From Verrucomicrobiales bacterium (GTDB taxonomy: Bacteria > Verrucomicrobiota > Verrucomicrobiae > Limisphaerales > UBA1100): DNA of 20,372 nucleotides. Below the pieces are notes generated by a model. It was given only the letters and a program-made list of their open reading frames with translations. It was not told the DNA's origin and did no database searches. This document shows, in pieces, positions 1 through 6,850 of this stretch (the first letter of the stretch is position 1; each line of letters starts with the position of its first letter). The stretch is taken from positions 1-20,372 of the forward strand of contig PBLV01000060.1 in the NCBI GenBank assembly GCA_002721895.1, read 5' to 3'. The translations under genes and the position numbers were made by a program.

Positions 1-1626
1 GAGGGCCTTGACCTTTTCAGGATATTTCTTGGCAAGGTCGTTTTGTTCGCTGCGGTCGATCTCCATGTCGTAGAGCTGCCACGGGTGCAGCTTGGCGTTG
101 CGGCCGGAATCACCGTAGCGCACGAGCTTCCATTTGCCGTCGCGCACGGCGCCGTTGAGGTGATGATCGAAATATAGTGCATCCTTGCGAACCAATTCAC
201 CGCCGCGGAAGGCCGGCAGGAGGCTCACACCTTCCACCGGCTGAATGTCGTGTTCGCCAAATTTGCGAGGATGCTTCACGCCCGCTGCATCCAGACAGGT
301 GGACATCAGGTCGATGAGATGCCCGGCCTGATGCTCGATGCGGCCGTTGTTCTTGGCATCGATGCCCTTGGGCCACGACACTATGAACGGTGAGGAAATT
401 CCGCCCTCATGCGCGAAGTGTTTGTATTCGCGAAACGGCGTGTTTGACACATTCGCCCAGCCACGGCCCACGCCGGTGAAGGTGTCCTCCGGCCCGGCCA
501 TCGCGTCGGGGCCGTTCTTCACCGGCCGCCCAGCACGCGTTTGCATCGGCGGCCAAATCTTGGTTTGGAAACCGTCCTTGCCCAGCGGTTTGTAATCCGT
601 CCGGTAAGGCCTTTGGCTGTATCGACCGAAGCCCTCGGCACAGGCGCCGTTATCCTGCAGGTACATGATCAGGGTGTTGTCCAGCGTGCCCTGCCGCTCA
701 AACTCCGCCACGATGCGGCCGATGCCGCGGTCCATGTTGTCGACCATCGCCGCGTACACTTCCATGTTGCGGATGTCCCACTCCTTGTGCGGCGCCTTTT
801 CCCAGTCATCCGACTGCCGCGAGAGCTTGAGGTCCTTGCGGATCAACCCCAGTTCCTTCAGTCGCGCAAACCGCTTCGCGCGAATCTCCTGAAAGCCACC
901 GTCGTACACGCCCTTGTAGCGCGCGATATCTTCCGGCAACGCGTGCATCGGCCAGTGCGCCGTGGTGTAGGAAACGTAAAGAAACACCGGCTTGTCCGGC
1001 GACTCCTTCGCGTGCTCCTGTAAAAACGTCACCGCATTATCGCTGATGGCATCGGTGTAATAATACGTCTTCGGCTGGTACTTTTTGTCATTCACCGGCG
1101 TGATGAACTGGTTGCCGCGACACAACGTCGCCGGATCATAAAAACTGCCCGCGCCAATGATCGTTCCGTAAAATTTCTCGAAGCCTCGCTGCAACGGCCA
1201 GTTGTCCTTCGGACCCTGTGGGCGGGTATGCTTGGTGACGTGCCATTTGCCGCTCATGTACCGCCGATAACCGCCGGTGCCCAGCGCCTCGGCGATGGTC
1301 ACCACATCGCGCCCCAGTTCGCCACGATAACCGGGCAGCTTGTTGTCACCGGTCATGAGGCCAATGCCCGCCTGATGCTGATACATCCCCGTGAGCAGCG
1401 ACGCCCGCGTGGGACAGCAGCGTGAGGTATTGTAGAATTGTGTGAACCGCAGGCCATTGGCGGCGAGTTTGTCGAGCACCGGCGTCTTGATCTCGCTGCC
1501 ATAACAACCGATGTCCGAAAACCCCATGTCATCGGCCATGATGATGACAATATTCGGCTGCTTAGCCGCAAATAGTGGCAGAGCAGAACCCAACACTACC
1601 AAGAAAAAGAGGTGAATGCGTCGCAT
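1..1626 (-). CDS. Secreted arylsulfatase (sulfatase family S1), 3' end cut by the window edge
   Basis: The frame stays open from the ATG at 1626 to base 1, giving 542 residues without the C-terminus. Residues 1-21 are a signal peptide (MRRIHLFFLVVLGSALPLFA), so the enzyme is exported. An early Asp-Asp pair (residues 32-33, in IIMADDMGFSD) provides metal ligands. The sulfatase signature is CCPTRASLLTG, where Cys70 starts a C-x-P-x-R motif and is the residue expected to become formylglycine. GKWH follows at about residue 111, and near the visible end lies WQLYDMEIDRSEQNDLA, typical of the C-terminal subdomain of arylsulfatase A-like enzymes. The family hydrolyses sulfate esters of carbohydrates or other compounds; the substrate cannot be read here. 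Only the last few dozen residues should be missing. It lies 51 bases downstream of rmuC. No Shine-Dalgarno is visible. It is clearly a different subfamily from the sulfatase at 4338-5768. Confidence 0.93.
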   Translation of the reverse strand, partial: MRRIHLFFLVVLGSALPLFAAKQPNIVIIMADDMGFSDIGCYGSEIKTPVLDKLAANGLRFTQFYNTSRCCPTRASLLTGMYQHQAGIGLMTGDNKLPGYRGELGRDVVTIAEALGTGGYRRYMSGKWHVTKHTRPQGPKDNWPLQRGFEKFYGTIIGAGSFYDPATLCRGNQFITPVNDKKYQPKTYYYTDAISDNAVTFLQEHAKESPDKPVFLYVSYTTAHWPMHALPEDIARYKGVYDGGFQEIRAKRFARLKELGLIRKDLKLSRQSDDWEKAPHKEWDIRNMEVYAAMVDNMDRGIGRIVAEFERQGTLDNTLIMYLQDNGACAEGFGRYSQRPYRTDYKPLGKDGFQTKIWPPMQTRAGRPVKNGPDAMAGPEDTFTGVGRGWANVSNTPFREYKHFAHEGGISSPFIVSWPKGIDAKNNGRIEHQAGHLIDLMSTCLDAAGVKHPRKFGEHDIQPVEGVSLLPAFRGGELVRKDALYFDHHLNGAVRDGKWKLVRYGDSGRNAKLHPWQLYDMEIDRSEQNDLAKKYPEKVKAL

Positions 1627-1632
1627 AAGTGG

Positions 1633-1661
1633 AGTTTCCGCCTGACCAAGCGTTAGGTCAA
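1633..1661 (-). promoter_or_regulatory. Possible weak promoter of sulfatase 1
   Basis: TTGACC (1656-1661) is followed after 17 bases by GAAACT (1633-1638), 6 bases before the ATG. The -35 box is good but the -10 box is poor. The same TTGACC lies at exactly the same distance (29 bases) from the ATG of the other sulfatase. The element also contains a 5-base inverted repeat TGACC/GGTCA (1643-1660), so the motif could instead be an operator half-site. Confidence 0.25.
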
Positions 1662-1677
1662 GCAAGTGCAACCAAGT

Positions 1678-2958
1678 TTAGTCCGACTGAGCCTTGTCCG
1701 GCAACCCGATGGGAGCCTCTCTCAGAGCATCGGTAGCCGGCTCGACTGACGGCAATCCCTGCCCCTCGGTGTCACCCACCTGCAGCTTGTTAACCCGCTC
1801 TCCGCTAGGTTTAACGTTTCGTTCATAGCTGCCGACGGCTGCGTTGAACGCCTTGCCCGCCTGATCGAGCCCCTTCCGAATTTTGTCGAAATGCCCGACA
1901 AACACACCAAGCCGACCATACAATTCCTGCGCTGCCTCAGCGATGATCCGGGCATTCTCGGATTGCGTGTGATACTGCCAACTCACCTTGACCGAATTCA
2001 AAAGCGCGATCAACGAGGTCGGCGTAGCCAAGGTGATCCGGCGTTCAGCAGCCCAAATGATCAGATCGGGATCACCTTCAAGCGCAGCGCTAAACAATGA
2101 TTCCGCCGGCACGAACATCACCACACAATCGAGGGCCCCTTCAATGTGCTGAGGATAATTTCGGTCAGCCAGATTCCTAATCGTATCCCGCATTTTTTTC
2201 GCATGCTGCGCAATAACTTCCTTACGACGGGAAGGTTCACTTGCATCGAGTTCGTTAAGAAAAGACAAGTCCGGCATTTTCGCATCAATCACGATATGGC
2301 GATTGCCCGGCAGATGCACCACCAGATCCGGCCGCCCCTCAGCTGCCTGTGCCTGCTCGGTGAAGTCACAGTGCACACTGAGTCCGGACGCCTCCACCAC
2401 TCGCCTCAAGGTTTCCTCCCCCCAACGCCCACGCTGCTGACTTGAATTCAATATCAACCGCAACTGCTCCGTCTCCTTGGAGAGAAGCTGGCTTTGTTTG
2501 CCCAGCGATTCCAATTGTTCCGAGACCCTTGAGAGTTGCTTGGTTTGGCTGCTGTCACTTTGTGCCAAGCGACTTTGGTAAGTCTCCAGTTGCTCCTTGA
2601 GCGGCGCAACAAGCTTGGCCACCGCTTCCTTGCTAGTATTCAAATCTCCCTTTGCAGTCTCGTGGAATTTGCCCAGCGTCTCGTTGGCCAAGCGCACCAA
2701 TTCTGGCTGGGCCTCCTTGAGGGCGTCGCTGCTAAGTGCCTTGAATGACTCCTTCAACTGCGCAATCGCATCATTATTTGATTTTCGAAGCGCAGCCAAT
2801 TGGTCCTCCATCGCCTTGCGCTGTTCCTCAATCCGAAACTCCGTGGCCTCACGCCCGGCCTCTGCCCGGGCACTTTTCAGAGTGCCGAGCAGCCATCCGA
2901 TAACGCCGCCCAATACTGCCCCAATCAACAGCCCAATGATGACTTCAGGTTGGCTCAT
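1678..2958 (-). CDS. rmuC: DNA recombination protein RmuC
   Basis: This 426-residue protein has the standard RmuC layout and a usual length for the family. It has an N-terminal membrane anchor (residues 7-27, IIGLLIGAVLGGVIGWLLGTL region) and a long charged coiled coil to about residue 165. The RmuC nuclease-like core starts at RGRWGEETLRRVVEASGL (176-193) and continues through VVHLPGNRHIVIDAKMP and LDCVVMFVPAE. RmuC limits inversions and other rearrangements at short inverted repeats in E. coli and acts at the inner face of the membrane. The start is ATG 2958; there is no strong Shine-Dalgarno. It sits 107 bases downstream of the beta-barrel gene, with no convincing promoter or terminator in that gap. 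It is the only clear housekeeping gene here and is functionally unrelated to its neighbours. Confidence 0.95.
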   Translation of the reverse strand: MSQPEVIIGLLIGAVLGGVIGWLLGTLKSARAEAGREATEFRIEEQRKAMEDQLAALRKSNNDAIAQLKESFKALSSDALKEAQPELVRLANETLGKFHETAKGDLNTSKEAVAKLVAPLKEQLETYQSRLAQSDSSQTKQLSRVSEQLESLGKQSQLLSKETEQLRLILNSSQQRGRWGEETLRRVVEASGLSVHCDFTEQAQAAEGRPDLVVHLPGNRHIVIDAKMPDLSFLNELDASEPSRRKEVIAQHAKKMRDTIRNLADRNYPQHIEGALDCVVMFVPAESLFSAALEGDPDLIIWAAERRITLATPTSLIALLNSVKVSWQYHTQSENARIIAEAAQELYGRLGVFVGHFDKIRKGLDQAGKAFNAAVGSYERNVKPSGERVNKLQVGDTEGQGLPSVEPATDALREAPIGLPDKAQSD

Positions 2959-3065
2959 GAATCCCGGGAGGCTGCCCTTTCAACCGCAAGCTGGCAAACC
3001 GAATCAATTCCGACAAAGACAACTGAAGAATCATACTCGTGATTGCACGTTCCCCAGCCTTCCCC

Positions 3066-3884
3066 TTAAAACACGAAACCGAGGCTGAAACGAAACATCC
3101 CGCCATTGCCATGGTCTGAGACCCCCTGACGATCGTACACATCCTGCTTCCATTCTAGTCGAATATGCGCCGTGTCGTTGATGTTCCAGTACAGTGCTGG
3201 CCCCATGGAGAGCGTCCTGGATTCATTGTCCTCAAAGTGAAAGTCGGCCTCCCACATGAGCGCCCCATTGGAATCCCACACGTTAAAATTATAGCCGAGA
3301 TCCAGTGATGAATACGATTCAAACGGCTCGTTGCTATGGTACACCCACCCGCTTGTACTCACATGAAAATGAAACTTCGCAGTTTCATGTTCGTACGCAA
3401 GGCCAAGTCCATTGCCCCATTCGTTGTCATACACCTCGTAATCATCCGTGCCCGACAAAGGCAAGCGCAGCATCTGCTTAAAAGTCAACGAGCCGCTTTT
3501 GCCATCCAAGTTGAAATACTTTTTCAGGGGCAAGGCAACGGTTGCATCCCCGATGCCATTGTCATGTTCAACTTTTTTCCCGCCAGAGCCATCGGGCATT
3601 TCGCGCCGGGCATCGATTACGTACGGCAACTTGGCGGTAATGCGGATGGATTTGTCCCACGTATAAACCCCCTGCAGATGCAACAAATGGACATCCTCAG
3701 AGAACCCCGGATGCTCTTTTTCACCTCCCAGAAGCAAATCGCTCTCGTGGCGATATTCATGGATGAACTGATACCCCCAGCCTTCCGACCAGCGGGGCAT
3801 CATGTTCATGATGGGCTCATCGGCACCCAACGGCAAGGCCAGCATCCAGCAAACCCACAAGCAATTGAACCATGCCCGACTCAC
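3066..3884 (-). CDS. Outer-membrane beta-barrel protein coupled to the HMA gene
   Basis: The gene encodes 272 residues with a GTG start at 3884. Residues 1-21 form a signal peptide ending LPLGADEP. The remainder alternates polar and aromatic/hydrophobic residues in short strands (for example FHFHVSTSGWVYHS, ALMWEADFHFED, HIRLEWKQDVY) and ends in FRFSLGFVF; a terminal aromatic residue is the usual outer-membrane insertion signal. The GIGDATVALPLKKYF segment resembles the MetA-pathway/phenol-degradation transporter family (PF13557-like), but I hold that assignment loosely. The GTG overlaps the TGA of the HMA gene as GTGA, and a strong GGAAGGTGG lies just upstream, so translation is coupled. With the HMA partner, a role in metal or small-molecule passage across, or sensing at, the outer membrane is plausible inference. 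Alternative: a generic porin-like protein of unknown role. Confidence 0.82.
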   Translation of the reverse strand: MSRAWFNCLWVCWMLALPLGADEPIMNMMPRWSEGWGYQFIHEYRHESDLLLGGEKEHPGFSEDVHLLHLQGVYTWDKSIRITAKLPYVIDARREMPDGSGGKKVEHDNGIGDATVALPLKKYFNLDGKSGSLTFKQMLRLPLSGTDDYEVYDNEWGNGLGLAYEHETAKFHFHVSTSGWVYHSNEPFESYSSLDLGYNFNVWDSNGALMWEADFHFEDNESRTLSMGPALYWNINDTAHIRLEWKQDVYDRQGVSDHGNGGMFRFSLGFVF

Positions 3885-4297
3885 TCACCCACCTTCCGGA
3901 AGAGGTGCGCCTTCAGCTTACCCTCTTCCAGCGTGAACCATTCCACAGCCACATATCCCGCCGCATCGACCCCCTGATCCATGGCCACAAAATCAGGCTT
4001 TGCCCCAGTTTTTAAAGCAACGGAAAGAAGTTGATTATTCACGTCCATATCAATGCCACGTTTGAAACGCTTCCCATCGACGAACTTCAACTTGCTCAGC
4101 TTCACACGGATGCCGATAGCGCAGGATGGTCAAGTCATGCCCTTGACGTAGAGCAGGGCAATTTGATTTTGACTCTTCAGCTTGGCCGTCGCGGCCTTTG
4201 CGCGCACATCGCGGCTCACCTCCGGCACGCCATCTGCGGCAGTTCCAAGCCCAGCCAGACTCAACACACACACCGCAATCAATATTCTAACTAGCAT
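3881..4297 (-). CDS. Exported HMA metal-binding protein (MerP/CopZ-like) with in-frame TGA: candidate selenoprotein
   Basis: Read through one internal TGA, this is a single frame of 138 residues. Residues 1-20 are a signal peptide (MLVRILIAVCVLSLAGLGTA) and residues 21-45 a linker. A heavy-metal-associated domain follows, with ALLYVKGMT, then TGA at codon 56, then PSCAIGIRVKLSKLKFVDG; further on are LLSVALKTGAKPDFVAMD and VDAAGYVAVEW. HMA domains carry GMTCxxC, whose two cysteines bind Cu+, Hg2+, Zn2+ or similar. Here the TGA is exactly the first cysteine, leaving x-PSC. Selenocysteine insertion would give a UxxC site. The frame after the TGA keeps the full HMA pattern to the stop at 3881, which overlaps the next gene. 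It has its own promoter (4304-4331). The alternative is a recent nonsense mutation, with 55-aa and GTG-started 74-aa fragments. The HMA assignment is firm; the Sec reading is inference. Confidence 0.75.
3889..3897 (-). promoter_or_regulatory. Strong Shine-Dalgarno for the beta-barrel GTG start
   Basis: GGAAGGTGG lies inside the end of the HMA gene, with its GGAAGG core 7 bases before the GTG at 3884. It supports this start and coupled reinitiation. It contrasts with the absence of such a site before the promoter-proximal genes. Confidence 0.7.
4130..4132 (-). other. In-frame TGA at the first metal-ligand position: possible selenocysteine codon
   Basis: The minus-strand codons read AAG GGC ATG ACT TGA CCA TCC TGC GCT, that is K-G-M-T-stop-P-S-C-A. 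TGC or TGT is expected at this codon in HMA proteins, one base from TGA. The first 55 codons and the 82 codons after it belong to the same domain in the same frame. A bacterial SECIS would lie directly downstream. By eye, CCATC (4125-4129) can pair with GATGG (4074-4078), ACTTG around the TGA (4131-4135) can pair with CAAGT (4090-4094), and a small hairpin with CGG/CCG lies at about 4099-4120. None is a textbook SECIS with an obvious apical GU, so the structural support is weak. Confidence 0.55.
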
Positions 4298-4303
4298 GGG
4301 GAA

Positions 4304-4331
4304 ATCATACAGGATTTAAGCCGACTCGCAA
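4304..4331 (-). promoter_or_regulatory. Promoter of the HMA/beta-barrel pair, -10 almost on the start codon
   Basis: TTGCGA (4326-4331), 16-base spacer, TATGAT (4304-4309), then only 6 bases (TTCCCC) before the ATG at 4297. The -10 is near consensus. Transcription would begin at or within a base or two of the ATG, so the mRNA should be leaderless; no Shine-Dalgarno is present. It sits in the 40-base gap after sulfatase 2. Confidence 0.55.
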
Positions 4332-4337
4332 TTCGAA

Positions 4338-5768
4338 TCACTGCCTCAAATCGTTATCCCGAATCGCCACGAGCTTCGCCGCCATTTGCTTGCGGAACCG
4401 GTCGACGGTCTTCGCATGAGCGGGTTTGGTTGCAAGGTTGGTGAATTGGCCGGGGTCGGTTTTAATGTGATACAGTTCCATGCCGTTCTGGCCTTGCTCG
4501 CCGTAATGGATGAAGGCCCAATCGTCCTCGCGCAGCAGGAAGCCCTTGCGCATGGGGGCCACGGAAAAGGCAGCGGTGCGGACGGTGTGGGTAGGATCCT
4601 GAAGCATCGGGGAGATGTCCTTGCCCTGCAGGCGGGCTTGGGCAGGCAGTCCGCACATCGCGGCGAGCGTGGGATAGAGATCCAGCAATTCCACCAGCGA
4701 ATGGCACACGGTCGGCTTTTGGCCGGGCACACTAATGATCAGCGGCACTTGCGAGGATTCATCGAGCAAACTCACCTTGGCCCAAAAATCGTGCTCGCCC
4801 AAATGAAAGCCGTGATCGCTTGTGAAGATGACAATCGTGTTGTCCGCCTGACCGGATTGTTTTAAAGCCGCCATCACCTTGCCCACTTGCGCATCCAAAA
4901 ACGCCACCGACGCGTAATAGCCGCCAACCGCTTTCTTTTGTTTCCGGATATCCATCTGCATGTTCACGCTGGTGCAGTAATTGATGCCCGGCTTAGGGAT
5001 GTCATCCCAATCGCCCTCGATCTTGGGCGGCAGTTTCATTTTGGAATACGGCAGAAACGGCTCATAATATTTTTTCGGGGCCACAAAAGGCACATGCGGC
5101 CGCACGAAACCGACTCCGAGAAAAAACGGTTTGTTCTGCTTCGCAAACTTGCCGATCAACTCCGCCGCTTTCACCGCCGTCTTGCCGTCCGAATGCACGA
5201 GATCATCGCCCTCGGCTTCCACCACCACAAAGGTATTGCCGCCCACCACCGGCCGTTTACCGTTGGCATTGCGCTGCAGCGTTTCGCCCTTGCCCGGCGC
5301 GCGCCACTCGGGGCCCTTGCTGTTGTAGCGCTCGTGCCATGAGGCGGCGTCATCCGCGCCATGCCCGCCATGCTCAATGCCGCCGGGCACGCCCATGTGA
5401 TAAATCTTGCTCACACGGGCGGCGTGATAGCCGTGGTTCATGAAATGCTGGCTCCACGTGGCCCGATCGCCGATCTGCGGCCGCGGGTTGCGGTAACCCA
5501 ACACCCCGGTCGCATGCGGATAGTAGCCGCTCATAAACGACGCCCGCGACGGCCCGCAGTAGGTGCCTTGACAATACGCGCGCGTAAAACGCGTGCCCGC
5601 CGCCGCGATGGCGTCGATGTTCGGCGTCTTACAAACCGTGTTGCCGTAGCACGACAACGCCGTGGAGGTGAGGTCATCAGAGATGATGAACAGCACGTTG
5701 TACTTTTTCGCCGCCCAAAGGGGTTGAGCCAACAAGCCAATGAAAATGAATGCCAAGAGTGCGCGCAT
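4338..5768 (-). CDS. Secreted sulfatase, iduronate-2-sulfatase-like
   Basis: A complete 476-residue sulfatase. Residues 1-20 are a signal peptide ending LLAQPLWAA. NVLFIISDDLTSTALSCYGN gives the metal-binding Asp pair (residues 31-32). YCGPSRASFMSG contains the C-x-P-S-R motif, with Cys71 as the formylglycine precursor. A second set of metal ligands is in FTSDHGFHLGEH, near residue 317. The DDLTSTALSCYGN opening and the GVGFVRPHVPFVAPKKY segment are typical of the iduronate-2-sulfatase-like branch common in PVC bacteria. The enzyme should cleave sulfate esters of a sugar polymer in the periplasm or outside the cell; substrate unknown. Its activation needs a formylglycine-generating enzyme, which is not in this window. 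It starts at ATG 5768, 6 bases after a -10-like TAGTTT, without a Shine-Dalgarno, and ends 40 bases before the HMA gene. Confidence 0.95.
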   Translation of the reverse strand: MRALLAFIFIGLLAQPLWAAKKYNVLFIISDDLTSTALSCYGNTVCKTPNIDAIAAAGTRFTRAYCQGTYCGPSRASFMSGYYPHATGVLGYRNPRPQIGDRATWSQHFMNHGYHAARVSKIYHMGVPGGIEHGGHGADDAASWHERYNSKGPEWRAPGKGETLQRNANGKRPVVGGNTFVVVEAEGDDLVHSDGKTAVKAAELIGKFAKQNKPFFLGVGFVRPHVPFVAPKKYYEPFLPYSKMKLPPKIEGDWDDIPKPGINYCTSVNMQMDIRKQKKAVGGYYASVAFLDAQVGKVMAALKQSGQADNTIVIFTSDHGFHLGEHDFWAKVSLLDESSQVPLIISVPGQKPTVCHSLVELLDLYPTLAAMCGLPAQARLQGKDISPMLQDPTHTVRTAAFSVAPMRKGFLLREDDWAFIHYGEQGQNGMELYHIKTDPGQFTNLATKPAHAKTVDRFRKQMAAKLVAIRDNDLRQ

Positions 5769-5774
5769 GCTTCG

Positions 5775-5803
5775 AAACTAAAAACGGTGCAGGCCAAGGT
5801 CAA
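5775..5803 (-). promoter_or_regulatory. Promoter of sulfatase 2, predicted leaderless
   Basis: TTGACC (5798-5803), 17-base spacer, TAGTTT (5775-5780), then 6 bases to the ATG at 5768. Good -35, optimal spacing and an acceptable -10. It lies in the 49-base gap after the cupin gene. Confidence 0.5.
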
Positions 5804-5817
5804 GCCACCGCCCGCAG

Positions 5818-6297
5818 TTATTCCTCGCCCTCAAAATAATCTTTCGACTCCGAGCCAATCAGCCGCTTGTCTGGGAGGGCGACGAGCCACTTGTTGCTGT
5901 CGGGATAATGGCAGTGCTCGCCGATGGGGTTGTCAGCGACGATGTAAAAGACGAGGTCGGCGTCGCTGTCGTTGATAATCTGATGCGCCTCGCCGGGCTT
6001 GAATAGAAAAGCGTCACCCTCCTTCACCGCCGTGCGGCCGTCCTCATCGCGGACGGTGCCGGTGCCGCGGATCACGTGGTAAAACTCCCACTGCTCACTG
6101 TGCGAATGGTACGGGCACATCTTTTTGCCGGCGGGAATGGTGCAGATCTCCACATCGAACGGATGGCGCTTGTCCAGATCAGTGGAATCCCTTTTCCGAC
6201 CAAGCGCATAGGAAAGATTGATGTCGCGCATCGCATACACGCCCTTGGGCGATTCGAACTGCGTTTCCTCCACTTCGCTGGTGTTGACCTTCCTCAT
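5818..6297 (-). CDS. Cupin-domain protein
   Basis: This 159-residue protein has one conserved cupin domain and no signal peptide, so it should be cytoplasmic. Cupin motif 1 is YHSHSEQWEFYHVIRGTG, with His64, His66 and Glu71 as metal ligands. Motif 2 is GDAFLFKPGEAHQIIN, with His105. An intact ligand set suggests a metal-binding small-molecule enzyme or sensor, for example an isomerase or a ligand-binding cupin. The C-terminal tail (NPIGEHCHYPDSNKW, then acidic) is a frequent extension in cupins of this type. The ATG at 6297 overlaps the stop of the VOC gene by 4 bases (ATGA), so the two are translationally coupled and probably act on related chemistry. No specific reaction can be assigned. 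Confidence 0.88.
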   Translation of the reverse strand: MRKVNTSEVEETQFESPKGVYAMRDINLSYALGRKRDSTDLDKRHPFDVEICTIPAGKKMCPYHSHSEQWEFYHVIRGTGTVRDEDGRTAVKEGDAFLFKPGEAHQIINDSDADLVFYIVADNPIGEHCHYPDSNKWLVALPDKRLIGSESKDYFEGEE

Positions 6298-6815
6298 TTC
6301 ACCGGCCCGATCAGTTCCACAAAGTTGCCATCCGGATCATGAAACACCGTGATGCGCAGCTTGCCGCCGAGTGAAGCGGGGGTTTGGCCGAGCAGTTTTA
6401 CCTTGGCCTTTTTCAACCGCGCCAACGCTGCGTCCATGTCCGCCACACGCAGGGTCAGATAGCTGAGGCCCAGCGTGGAGTGGATGTATTTTTGGTTCGG
6501 CGCCACCCCCGGCCGCTTGGGAAATGACATGATCTTCAACCGCGTGGAATTTGGCGCATCGCCCAGCACGAACACCCGCACCTTGGCCGGTTGATTATCC
6601 GTGAGCCCAAACGCCTTCGCCTTTTCCGCCGGCGCCTCAAAGCCCTTCACCTCCTTGAGCCCCACCACCTCGGTGTAAAACTTGGCGGTCTTTTCGACGT
6701 CCTTGGCGACCATGCCGATATCCACCACGCCACTGGCAAACTTGGCCGGCTCCGCGGCGTTGAGGATGGAAAGAGACAGGACAGTAACGAGAACAAAAAC
6801 GATGCGTGCTTGCAT
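6294..6815 (-). CDS. Exported VOC (glyoxalase/bleomycin-resistance fold) protein
   Basis: A 173-residue protein with a signal peptide in residues 1-20 (MQARIVFVLVTVLSLSILNA), followed by a VOC fold of two beta-alpha-beta-beta-beta modules. The first module is VVDIGMVAKDVEKTAKFYTEVVGL; the second runs from LGLSYLTLRVADMDAALARL to FHDPDGNFVELIGPVK. The Glu in FVELIG is the usual metal-ligand position of the family. VOC proteins include glyoxalase I, dioxygenases, epimerases and binding proteins; export to the periplasm suggests a role on imported compounds rather than methylglyoxal detoxification. It starts at ATG 6815, 5 bases after TAGGCT, without a Shine-Dalgarno, and is coupled by ATGA to the cupin. 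It lies 35 bases after the large cytochrome protein. Confidence 0.87.
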   Translation of the reverse strand: MQARIVFVLVTVLSLSILNAAEPAKFASGVVDIGMVAKDVEKTAKFYTEVVGLKEVKGFEAPAEKAKAFGLTDNQPAKVRVFVLGDAPNSTRLKIMSFPKRPGVAPNQKYIHSTLGLSYLTLRVADMDAALARLKKAKVKLLGQTPASLGGKLRITVFHDPDGNFVELIGPVK

Positions 6816-6820
6816 GCCGC

Positions 6821-6849
6821 AGCCTAGGCCGGTCGCGGGAGAAGTTCAA
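6821..6849 (-). promoter_or_regulatory. Promoter of the VOC-cupin pair, predicted leaderless
   Basis: TTGAAC (6844-6849), 17-base spacer, TAGGCT (6821-6826), then 5 bases to ATG 6815. This is the same geometry as before sulfatase 2 and the HMA gene. Confidence 0.42.
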
Positions 6850-6850
6850 T

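Noticed and set aside
2945..3031. A short ORF (about 29 residues from an ATG near 3031) overlapping the rmuC start
   Set aside because: No Shine-Dalgarno and no family features; the overlap with the rmuC N-terminus makes it unlikely.
3336..3977. Long plus-strand ORFs opposite the minus-strand genes (also at 9116-9784, 11602-12267, 15457-16161)
   Set aside because: They mirror well-supported minus-strand genes in G+C-rich codons, have no recognisable domains and no start signals.
3881..4105. A separate 74-residue gene starting at GTG 4105
   Set aside because: It is the second half of the HMA domain, in frame with the signal peptide and GMT segment upstream; a start there would remove the first strand and half of the metal site. 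It remains only as a fragment if the TGA is a true stop.
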